Source: Actinoplanes liguriensis
GTDB lineage: Bacteria > Actinomycetota > Actinomycetes > Mycobacteriales > Micromonosporaceae
NCBI GenBank assembly: GCA_000715855.1
Contig: KL571301.1
Location: 18,055-26,187 of the forward strand
Direction of reading: 5' to 3'
DNA length: 8,133 bases
The position numbers were made by a program, and so were the translations under genes. Shown here piece by piece: positions 1 to 4,973 of the stretch (its first letter is position 1; each line of letters opens with the position of its first letter). The notes below the pieces were generated by a model. It was given only the letters and a program-made list of their open reading frames with translations, was not told the DNA's origin and searched no databases.

Positions 1-92
1 TGCCGGGGCTGAGCGCCGTCGCGGCCCGCGGCGGCGGTTCCCGCCTGGTCCGCGAGGCCCGCCGGCTGCAGGAGATGCTGCGCGCGTCATGA
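1..92 (+). CDS. C-terminal end of an unidentified protein (5' part outside the window)
   Basis: An open plus-strand frame enters from the left edge (codons from position 3) and ends at TGA 90-92. It gives 29 residues that finish ...VREARRLQEMLRAS. The codons have the G/C third positions expected of a real gene here, and the last half looks like an amphipathic Arg/Leu-rich helix. This is too little to name a family. Two small hairpins follow at 131-157 and 173-190 and could end its transcript. An ATG overlapping the stop (89-91) opens a long arginine-rich frame, but that frame is a shadow of the phosphodiesterase gene. Confidence 0.55.
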   Translation, partial: PGLSAVAARGGGSRLVREARRLQEMLRAS

Positions 93-130
93 GCCCCGTC
101 AGGTATCGCAGCAGGTCGATCCGCGTGACT

Positions 131-190
131 GCGAACGACCATTGGCCGGGCGTTCGCGGACACGCCACGAGATCGTCGCTTGGGCGACGA
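131..190 (+). terminator. Two consecutive small hairpins after the left-edge gene
   Basis: The first inverted repeat is GCGAACG (131-137) with CGTTCGC (151-157), 13 nt apart. The second is TCGTCGC (173-179) with GCGACGA (184-190), a perfect 7-bp stem closed by a TTGG tetraloop. Neither is followed by a T-run, which is usual for terminators in GC-rich actinobacteria. They lie 39-98 nt after the stop at 90-92 and just before the PHO-box-like element of the next gene. The likeliest role is termination or mRNA 3'-end protection of the upstream gene; an operator role is also possible. Confidence 0.35.
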
Positions 191-193
191 ATG

Positions 194-215
194 CGTCACC
201 TGGACTTCCTCTCGG
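194..215 (+). promoter_or_regulatory. PHO-box-like direct repeat (candidate PhoP site) upstream of glpQ
   Basis: Two adjacent 11-mers, CGTCACCTGGA (194-204) and CTTCCTCTCGG (205-215), match 9/11 and 8/11 positions of the Streptomyces PhoP direct-repeat unit as I recall it (G-G/T-T-C-A-Y-Y-Y-R-G/C-G). The site is 45 nt upstream of the GTG start at 261. In Streptomyces coelicolor the glpQ genes are known PhoP targets, so the position makes biological sense. No clean -35/-10 pair is visible next to it, and chance matches are easy in GC-rich DNA. Confidence 0.4.
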
Positions 216-260
216 TGAATCCGGTTACCAAGGCCGGACCCGGGAATCCGTGGAGGAACA

Positions 261-1364
261 GTGGCAGATCGCCGTCAGGTGCTGCGCTTCGGCGCGGTGG
301 CCGCCGCCGCGCCGGCGCTGGGTGGGGCCATCGCGTCCCCCGCGCTCGCGCACGAGAAGCCGGGCGACCACAAGCCGGGGACCACGCTGGTCGTCGGCCA
401 CCGGGGCGCCTCGGGTTACCGTCCCGAGCACACCCTGGCGTCGTACGAGCTCGCCGCCCGCATGGGTGCCGACTACATGGAGCCGGATCTGGTCAGCACG
501 AAGGACGGCGTCCTGGTCTGCCGCCACGAGCCGGAGATCGGCGGCACCACGAACGTGGCGTCGCACCCGGAGTTCGCCGACCGCAAGCGCACCGTCGTTC
601 TCGACGGCGTGAGCGTCACCGGCTGGTGGACGCAGGACTTCACGCTCGCCGAGCTGAAGACGCTGCGCGCCGCCGAGCGGATCCCGGGCACCCGCCAGCA
701 CAACACGCTCTTCGACGGCCTGTTCGAGGTGCCGACCTTCCAGGAGCTGCTGGACCTGCGCAAGCGCCTGGTCAAGGAGCTGGGCCGGGACATCGGCGTC
801 TTCCCGGAGACCAAGCACCCGACGTTCTTCCGCACCATCGGCCTGGAGCTGGAGACCCCGCTCGTCAAGATCCTGCGCCGCAACGGCCTGGACCGCCGTG
901 GCGCGAAGGTGTTCATCCAGTCGTTCGAGGCGAAGAACCTGAAGACGCTGGCCGACCACTACCGCGTCGAGGTCCCGCTGGTGTTCCTGAGCAGCGCGTC
1001 CGGCACGCCGTTCAACGACACCCGCACCTACGCGGACTACCTGACCCCGGCCGGTCTCAAGGAGCTCTCGGAGTACGTCGACGGTCTCGGCCCGGACAAG
1101 AGCCAGATCATCCCGCGCAACGCGGACGGCACCCTGGCCACCCCGACCAGCCTGGTCAAGAACGCGCACCAGGCCGGCCTCAAGGTCATCCCGTACACGT
1201 TCCGCGCGGAGAACACGTTCCTCCCGACGGAGCTGAAGGTCGGCACCGACCCGAACGCGTACGGCAAGGCGATCGACGAGCAGATCACCTTCCTGCGCAC
1301 CGGCATCGACGGCGTGTTCACCGACCAGACCGACATCGGCGTGCTCGCCCGCAGCCTCGCCTGA
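261..1364 (+). CDS. glpQ: Secreted glycerophosphodiester phosphodiesterase (GlpQ type), Tat exported
   Basis: The 367-residue enzyme should hydrolyse glycerophosphodiesters to glycerol-3-phosphate plus an alcohol outside the cytoplasm. Residues 1-30 form a Tat signal: twin arginine in DRRQVLRFG (3-11), an Ala-rich core, and an A-L-A cleavage site before His31. The mature part opens with the GDPD signature: HRGASGYRPEHT (47-58; His47-Arg48 catalytic), Glu74/Asp76 in MEPD, and His89. Further family blocks are PETKHP (182-187), IQSFE (219-223), YTFRAEN (312-318) and GIDGVFTDQTD near the C-terminus. The usual PENT is PEHT here. Length fits the larger periplasmic GlpQ subgroup. The start is GTG 261, because GGAGGA lies at 252-257 and the Tat motif follows at once. 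It is monocistronic with a strong hairpin 36 nt after the stop, and converges on the pit unit. The PHO-box-like element upstream suggests induction by phosphate starvation. The family is certain; the exact substrate is inferred. Confidence 0.95.
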   Translation: MADRRQVLRFGAVAAAAPALGGAIASPALAHEKPGDHKPGTTLVVGHRGASGYRPEHTLASYELAARMGADYMEPDLVSTKDGVLVCRHEPEIGGTTNVASHPEFADRKRTVVLDGVSVTGWWTQDFTLAELKTLRAAERIPGTRQHNTLFDGLFEVPTFQELLDLRKRLVKELGRDIGVFPETKHPTFFRTIGLELETPLVKILRRNGLDRRGAKVFIQSFEAKNLKTLADHYRVEVPLVFLSSASGTPFNDTRTYADYLTPAGLKELSEYVDGLGPDKSQIIPRNADGTLATPTSLVKNAHQAGLKVIPYTFRAENTFLPTELKVGTDPNAYGKAIDEQITFLRTGIDGVFTDQTDIGVLARSLA

Positions 1365-1372
1365 TCCGGCAC

Positions 1373-1388
1373 GGATCCCCTGGGATCC
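1373..1388 (+). repeat. GGATCC palindromic hairpin after glpQ stop
   Basis: GGATCC (1373-1378) and GGATCC (1383-1388) form a 6-bp stem with a CCTG tetraloop, starting 9 nt after the glpQ stop. It precedes the stronger hairpin at 1400-1426. Together they may act as a double terminator or protect the mRNA 3' end. Confidence 0.4.
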
Positions 1389-1399
1389 GACATATAGTG

Positions 1400-1426
1400 C
1401 GGCCCGGCGGTTCTGCCGCCGGGCCG
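1400..1426 (+). terminator. Strong GC-rich hairpin terminator of glpQ
   Basis: CGGCCCGGCGG (1400-1410) pairs perfectly with CCGCCGGGCCG (1416-1426) around a TTCTG loop, giving an 11-bp all-G/C stem 36 nt after the glpQ stop. No U-tract follows on the plus strand, as is common in actinobacteria. On the minus strand the bases after the stem are CACTATATGT, so it could also end read-through from the converging pit unit. Confidence 0.75.
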
Positions 1427-1590
1427 TCGCCGTCCCACCCCAAAACCCGGACCCATTCCCCGGTACGCCGTGAGCCCACGCCCGCCCCTCCCGCGCGACC
1501 CCCGGCCCGCACCGGCAGCCCCCGCGCCCCGCTCTCTCCGGCTGGTGCTCAGGGCTGTTTTGCGGGCCGAAAAGCGCCGTGAGCGCCAGC
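1427..1590. other. Gene-free spacer between convergent genes
   Basis: This is the left part of the 367-bp gap between the glpQ stop (1364) and the end of the pit unit (1732). It is C-rich and low in complexity around 1436-1510. Frames crossing it on either strand are rich in Pro, Arg and Ala, lack a convincing ribosome-binding site and resemble no family, so I call no gene. I see no strong hairpin in it. Confidence 0.5.
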
Positions 1591-1729
1591 CGACGGGGAG
1601 CGCGGCCCAGAGGGCGGGAGCACGGCCCGGCCAGCGGGCAGCGGCCCAACCAGCGGGCAGCGGCCCGGCCAGCGGGCAGCGGCCCAACCAGCGGGGAGCG
1701 CGGCCCGGTCGGCGGGGAGTGTGGCGCGG
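1591..1729. repeat. Degenerate GC-rich tandem repeat, 19-21 bp unit, about seven copies
   Basis: Three nearly identical 19-bp units, CCAGCGGGCAGCGGCCC followed by AA or GG, lie at 1631-1649, 1650-1668 and 1669-1687. The AA/GG endings alternate AA, GG, AA. They are flanked by diverged 20-21 bp relatives at 1591-1610, 1611-1630, 1688-1708 and 1709-1729, which carry GGGGAGCG or GGGAGCA in place of GGGCAGCG. The array ends three bases before the stop codon of the small membrane-protein gene, so it forms that transcript's 3' region. Units of 19-21 bp are not multiples of three, so this is not a coding repeat. On the minus strand each unit holds short GC-rich arms that could form weak hairpins. Confidence 0.85.
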
Positions 1730-1731
1730 GG

Positions 1732-2040
1732 CTACTTGGGGACGATGGTGGGGTAGATGTGCTCGAAGCTGAGCTTGTCGCCGAAGCCCGTCGCCACGAT
1801 GAAGGTCAGACCCAGGAGCACTCCGGCGACGACGACCGCGAAGAGCAGGTAGCCGAGGACGGTGCCGAGCGGCCGCCGCGTGCCGGCGGTGACGCCGGAC
1901 GTGTCGACCGAGGCCTCGCCCGCGCCCCAGGCCAGCGAGCGGATGCCGAGCGCGAACAGCACCGGGAGGCCGGCGCCGAGGATCAGGCCGGCGAGCAGGA
2001 CGCGCCACGCGCCGTCGAGCGCGAATCCGAGGTTGTGCAT
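1732..2040 (-). CDS. Small two-helix membrane protein downstream of pit (unknown function)
   Basis: The 102-residue protein starts at ATG 2040-2038 and stops at TAG 1734-1732. GGAG stands 5 nt before the ATG (AGCGGAGACGTC), and the start is 11 nt after the pit stop, so the two genes are cotranscribed and probably translationally linked. Two hydrophobic segments are clear: about residues 12-33 (WRVLLAGLILGAGLPVLFAL) and about 58-83 (LGTVLGYLLFAVVVAGVLLGL). A polar Gly/Thr-rich linker joins them, and a short polar tail ends EHIYPTIVPK. I do not recognise a named domain. Position suggests an accessory or regulatory subunit for the Pit transporter, which is inference. Codon use matches its neighbours. 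A longer frame reading across both genes in another register is not real. Confidence 0.8.
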   Translation of the reverse strand: MHNLGFALDGAWRVLLAGLILGAGLPVLFALGIRSLAWGAGEASVDTSGVTAGTRRPLGTVLGYLLFAVVVAGVLLGLTFIVATGFGDKLSFEHIYPTIVPK

Positions 2041-2051
2041 GACGTCTCCGC

Positions 2052-3296
2052 TCACTTCGCCGCGACGACGCGGACGGCTTCGGTGACGGCCGGGTCGAGG
2101 GCCGTCGGGGCGGGCACGGGGTCCCAGTCGTCGTTCACGTTCGAGTGGTCGACCTGCTGGCCGCGGGAACGCAGCCACATCCCGGCCGACGCGGCGACCA
2201 GCAGCAGGAACACCACGATCGCGCCGGCCAGGCCGCCGATCAGGTGACCGATCCACCACATCCCGGCGCCGATCAGACCGGCCGCGGGCAGCGTGATCAG
2301 CCACGCGGCGACCATCCGCCCGGCGACCGCCCAGCGAACGGTGGCCCCGGGCCGGCCGAGACCGGAGCCGAGGACCGAGCCGGTGGCGACGTGCGTGGTG
2401 GAGAGCGCGAAGCCCAGCTGGCTGGAGGCGAGGATGACCGCGGCCGCGCCGGACTGCGCGGCGGTGCCCTGCGCCGGGCTGATGTCGGTCAGGCCCTTGC
2501 CGAGGGTCCGGATGATCCGCCAGCCGCCGAGGTAGGTGCCGGCCGCGATCGCGACGGCGCATGCCACCTTCACCCAGAGCGGGATGTTCTTGGTGTCGCT
2601 CCAGTCCCCGCTGGCGATCAGGGCGAGCGTGATCACGCCCATCGTCTTCTGCGCGTCGTTGGTGCCGTGCGCGAGCGAGACCAGCGACGCCGACCCGATC
2701 TGTCCCCACTTGAATCCGCGCTCGGTGAACCGGGCCGCGATCCCGTTGGTGACCTTGAAGATCAGCCAGGTTCCGGCCATGGCGACCAGGGCGGCGATGA
2801 CCGGCGACAGCACGGCGGGCAGCAGCACCTTGCCGACCACTCCGTCGAGCTTCGATCCGTCGCCGTTCCAGTTGACGCCGGCCCAGCCGAGCCCGGCGAC
2901 GGTCGCGCCGATCAGACCGCCGAACAGCGCGTGCGACGAGCTGGAGGGCAGACCGACGAGCCAGGTCAGCAGGTTCCACACGATGCCGCCGACCAGGCCG
3001 GCGAGCACGATGAGCAACAGCCCGGACCCGCCGTGGGCGAGCAGTTCGGCTTTGGGCGCGCCGGACTTGTCCTGGATCTTCACCACCGCGTTGGTGACGG
3101 TGAGTGCGACCTCGACGGAGAGGAACGCGCCGATCAGGTTGAGGGCGCCGGAGAGCGCTACGGCGGTTTTGGGCCGCAGGGCCTTGGTGGCGATGGAGGT
3201 GGCCATCGCGTTCGCCGTGTCGTGGAACCCGTTGGTGAAGTCGAAGGCGAGTGCCGTCACGACCACCAGCGCGAGGATCACGGATGTATCAGTCAC
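2052..3296 (-). CDS. pit: PiT-family low-affinity inorganic phosphate transporter
   Basis: The 414-residue integral membrane protein imports phosphate (probably as a metal-phosphate complex) driven by cation symport. It shows the two inverted PiT signatures: FDFTNGFHDTANAMATSIAT (18-37) near the N-terminus and SLAHGTNDAQKTMGVITLAL (207-226) in the second half. Acidic and polar residues Asp19, Asn22, Asp26, Asn213 and Asp214 sit as expected. Other family blocks are GLPSSSSHALFG (115-126) and LSTTHVATGSVLGSG (298-312). About ten hydrophobic segments are visible. The last 40 residues form a polar cytoplasmic tail. The start is GTG 3296-3294: going upstream in frame there is no ATG or GTG before a TAA, and family alignment starts here. 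No good Shine-Dalgarno precedes it, which is odd for a gene with a leader of some 100 nt. It heads a unit with the small membrane-protein gene 11 nt downstream. Confidence 0.95.
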   Translation of the reverse strand: MTDTSVILALVVVTALAFDFTNGFHDTANAMATSIATKALRPKTAVALSGALNLIGAFLSVEVALTVTNAVVKIQDKSGAPKAELLAHGGSGLLLIVLAGLVGGIVWNLLTWLVGLPSSSSHALFGGLIGATVAGLGWAGVNWNGDGSKLDGVVGKVLLPAVLSPVIAALVAMAGTWLIFKVTNGIAARFTERGFKWGQIGSASLVSLAHGTNDAQKTMGVITLALIASGDWSDTKNIPLWVKVACAVAIAAGTYLGGWRIIRTLGKGLTDISPAQGTAAQSGAAAVILASSQLGFALSTTHVATGSVLGSGLGRPGATVRWAVAGRMVAAWLITLPAAGLIGAGMWWIGHLIGGLAGAIVVFLLLVAASAGMWLRSRGQQVDHSNVNDDWDPVPAPTALDPAVTEAVRVVAAK

Positions 3297-3332
3297 GGGC
3301 TGATCGTGAAGGGTCGGACCGCTCCACTGCCA

Positions 3333-3367
3333 GAGAGCGAACGCAACATGTACAACATTCCGCTCTC
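3333..3367 (-). promoter_or_regulatory. Inverted repeat in the pit leader region
   Basis: GAGAGCG (3333-3339) and CGCTCTC (3361-3367) form a perfect 7-bp stem around a 21-nt AT-rich interior. The interior holds a direct repeat CAACAT-GTA-CAACAT (3344-3358) with a possible inner ATGT/ACAT stem. It lies 36-71 nt upstream of the pit start, so it would fold in the pit leader RNA or serve as an operator. It is not an obvious terminator, and no riboswitch class fits. Confidence 0.4.
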
Positions 3368-3389
3368 GTTAACCTCACGTTTCCTAAAG
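3368..3389 (+). promoter_or_regulatory. Second, weaker PHO-box-like repeat upstream of pit
   Basis: GTTAACCTCAC (3368-3378) and GTTTCCTAAAG (3379-3389) are tandem 11-mers that both begin GTT. Each matches about 7/11 of the PhoP unit. The spacing is right but the match is poor, so this may be coincidence within an AT-rich promoter region. Confidence 0.2.
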
Positions 3390-3403
3390 TGCACGTATCA
3401 GTA

Positions 3404-3448
3404 ATGGCTAAATGACTCTCCGTAGATGTCAACCAATCGTTTGTGAAC
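3404..3448 (-). promoter_or_regulatory. Candidate pit promoter with PHO-box-like element over the -35
   Basis: On the minus strand, GTTCACAAACG (3448-3438) matches 9/11 positions of the PhoP unit. The next 11-mer, ATTGGTTGACA (3437-3427), matches about 6/11 and ends in a perfect TTGACA -35 hexamer (3432-3427). Sixteen bases further lies a weak -10, TAGCCAT (3410-3404). A good activator half-site overlapping the -35 with a poor -10 is the layout expected of a PhoP-activated gene. The whole 3340-3480 stretch is clearly AT-richer than the rest of the window. The implied pit leader is roughly 100 nt. Confidence 0.4.
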
Positions 3449-3459
3449 GTTGTCCTACA

Positions 3460-3471
3460 TCACACCTGTGA
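3460..3471. promoter_or_regulatory. TCACA-CC-TGTGA dyad between the beta-helix gene and pit
   Basis: TCACA (3460-3464) and TGTGA (3467-3471) form a 5-bp dyad with a 2-nt centre, 8 nt beyond the stop of the 3480-4907 gene. A further TGTGA occurs at 3442-3446. These are CRP-like half-sites, but their order and spacing differ from the classical TGTGA-N6-TCACA. It may be an operator or chance. No GC-rich terminator is visible after the 3480 stop. Confidence 0.25.
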
Positions 3472-3479
3472 CTCATCGC

Positions 3480-4907
3480 TCAATCCCGGCGCAGTCGGCG
3501 GGCTGCGGCGGCCACCGCGGTGGTGGCGAACAGAAGTCCCGCGCCGATCAGGACGTAGGCGAGCCAGGCCGTCCAGCCACGCGGCAGATACGCCGCCTGC
3601 TGGCCGAGATCGATCACGGGAAGGAGCAGATCGGCGGTGTAGGCGAACGCGTGGAACTCGGGCGCCTTGGGCGCCTCCGCGGCCCGGGGCGGCACCGCGC
3701 CGAAGACGAACGTGCCCACCGTGAGCAGCGCGAGCAGCCAGGCCACGGCCTTCCGCGGCTGATACCCGTAGCCGACGGTGACGTCCTGCAGCCAGCCCCA
3801 GAGCCGGCCGGGCAGGGCCAGAGCCGACCGGCTGCGCCGTTCCCCCGCCAGCAGCACGTCCCGTGACTCGTCGTCCCGGCCGGCTGCCTGGTAGAACGAC
3901 GCCAGCCGGCGGTAGCTCTGCGGGCGGAAGCCGTCCGGGTCGCGATCCAGCCAGGCGAGCCGCTCGGCCACCGGCGCCGCGCCGTCGATCGCCTCGTACG
4001 CGAAGCCGTCCAGGCTCATCTCGGGCGGCCAGGTCGCCGCGTCGTCGCGCAGCAGCCCGACCCGGGCGTAGCTCAGGTCCACCCGCCCGGGCAGCGGCGC
4101 CTCCGGCCGCAGGATGAGCTCGCCCGCGGTGAGGTGGCGCAGGTCGAGGCAGCGCCAGGCGGGATCGGTGAGGACCGCCCGGCCCAGCGACAGCACGGTC
4201 CCGATCCGCGCGTTGGGGAGCCGCAGCTGACCGGCGGCCCGGAATCCCGCGGAGAGGTCCAGCACGGCGCCCACCCGCAGGCCGGGCGCGTTCATCGCGG
4301 TCCGTCCGGGGTGGCTCAGCATCGCGCCGTTGAGCCGCACCGAGCCGCCGATCTCGGCGCCGTCGAGGAACATCTCGCCGTGACACTCGAAGCCGTCCCG
4401 CGCCAGCAGGTCCTGCGACACCAGGAGCCGGACGCCGTCGAGGGCCCGCGGCCCGCCTCGCAGCACGGTGCCGTTCATCATCAGCGCGCCGCCGATCCGG
4501 GCGCCGGCCAACGACAGCTCGCCGTTCACGGTGGCGCCGGACAGTTGGAGCCCGCCGGTGATCTCGGTGCTGTTGAGGTTGAGCCCAGCCAACTCGCAGC
4601 CGGCCAGGTTGAGGCGGCGCAGGTGGGACCCGTAGAGCCCGATACGTTTCTCGAATCGGCTGTCCCGGATGCTGATCACGCCGGCGATGTCCGCATACCC
4701 CGCGTCCAGATTTCCGGTGATCACCGCCCCGGTCAGCCGCAGGCCCGCCTGGGCGCCGGGCGTCACCTCCCGGGCCCCGAGCAGTAGGGCGTGGATCACC
4801 GAGGCGCGGATCTCCCGGTCCGGCAACGGCTGCAGATCGACACGTTCTCCGGTCGGATAGGCGTCCCACACCAGGCGTTCGGTATCGGTCAGATCACCCA
4901 CGTCCAT
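3480..4907 (-). CDS. Pentapeptide-like beta-helix protein with C-terminal membrane helices (unknown function)
   Basis: The 475-residue protein resembles actinobacterial proteins often labelled 'membrane-associated oxidoreductase', although I see no dinucleotide-binding or redox motif. Residues 1-60 are helical and charged. Residues about 58-300 are repetitive, with spaced G-x-L-x-L-x-G-A-x-I-x-G strings such as GELSLAGARIGGALMMNG (129-146), the pattern of a right-handed beta-helix related to pentapeptide repeats. Residues 310-360 form a polar helical segment (FRPQSYRRLASFYQAAGRDD). Then YGYQPRKAVAW (380-390) leads into a membrane helix (about 388-405), a loop with FAYTADLLLPVIDLG (421-435), and a last helix (about 445-467) before an Arg-rich end. 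Most of the protein should face the cytoplasm. I chose ATG 4907-4905: a longer frame to 4973 would have to translate the perfect hairpin at 4930-4965. No Shine-Dalgarno is present, and a -10 box lies 7 nt before the ATG, suggesting a leaderless mRNA. It is probably monocistronic. Confidence 0.85.
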   Translation of the reverse strand: MDVGDLTDTERLVWDAYPTGERVDLQPLPDREIRASVIHALLLGAREVTPGAQAGLRLTGAVITGNLDAGYADIAGVISIRDSRFEKRIGLYGSHLRRLNLAGCELAGLNLNSTEITGGLQLSGATVNGELSLAGARIGGALMMNGTVLRGGPRALDGVRLLVSQDLLARDGFECHGEMFLDGAEIGGSVRLNGAMLSHPGRTAMNAPGLRVGAVLDLSAGFRAAGQLRLPNARIGTVLSLGRAVLTDPAWRCLDLRHLTAGELILRPEAPLPGRVDLSYARVGLLRDDAATWPPEMSLDGFAYEAIDGAAPVAERLAWLDRDPDGFRPQSYRRLASFYQAAGRDDESRDVLLAGERRSRSALALPGRLWGWLQDVTVGYGYQPRKAVAWLLALLTVGTFVFGAVPPRAAEAPKAPEFHAFAYTADLLLPVIDLGQQAAYLPRGWTAWLAYVLIGAGLLFATTAVAAAARRLRRD

Positions 4908-4914
4908 GGAGGAC

Positions 4915-4920
4915 AAGGTA
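4915..4920 (-). promoter_or_regulatory. -10 element of a probable leaderless promoter
   Basis: On the minus strand, TACCTT (4920-4915) fits TANNNT and is followed by GTCCTCC and then ATG at 4907. A 7-nt spacing between -10 and start codon is typical of actinobacterial leaderless transcripts, and no ribosome-binding site is present. There is no recognisable -35, because that position falls inside the hairpin at 4930-4965. Confidence 0.5.
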
Positions 4921-4929
4921 GTCGCGCGT

Positions 4930-4965
4930 GTCACTGGGAGGCACCGGCAAGTGCCTCCCAGTGAC
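4930..4965 (-). terminator. Perfect 15-bp hairpin terminator of the sugar-dehydrogenase operon
   Basis: GTCACTGGGAGGCAC (4930-4944) and GTGCCTCCCAGTGAC (4951-4965) are exact inverted copies around a 6-nt loop. The stem begins 8 nt after the stop codon at 4974-4976. No U-tract follows. It is the most stable hairpin in the window and is best read as the terminator of the minus-strand operon 4974-7951. The next gene's -10 begins 9 nt beyond it. Confidence 0.85.
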
Positions 4966-4973
4966 GTACACAC

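Noticed and set aside
89..1582. Plus-strand frame of about 500 codons over glpQ in another register
   Set aside because: Pro/Arg/Gly-rich translation typical of a shifted frame; glpQ itself has clear signal and catalytic motifs in its own register.
225..1649. Long minus-strand open frame opposite glpQ
   Set aside because: Mirror frame of a GC-rich gene: Arg/Ala/Val/Leu-rich, no family signature, and it runs through the terminator hairpin and into the repeat array.
1591..1729. CRISPR array
   Set aside because: Units are contiguous with no unique spacers, and no cas genes are nearby.
1732..2979. Minus-strand 415-codon frame covering the small membrane protein and part of pit
   Set aside because: Only its last 102 codons are real; the rest is an Arg/Gly-rich shifted frame of pit, and the ATG at 2040 has its own Shine-Dalgarno.
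2145..3404. Long plus-strand frame antisense to pit
   Set aside because: Gly/Asp/Arg/Gln-rich shadow of pit with no domain; pit has both PiT signatures.
3442..3464. CRP-type site from TGTGA (3442-3446) and TCACA (3460-3464)
   Set aside because: The half-sites are 13 nt apart, not the 6 nt of a CRP or GlxR site.
4908..4973. Upstream extension of the beta-helix protein by 22 residues
   Set aside because: It would translate the perfect hairpin 4930-4965, gives a Cys-rich segment unlike the protein, and places the -10 box inside the gene.
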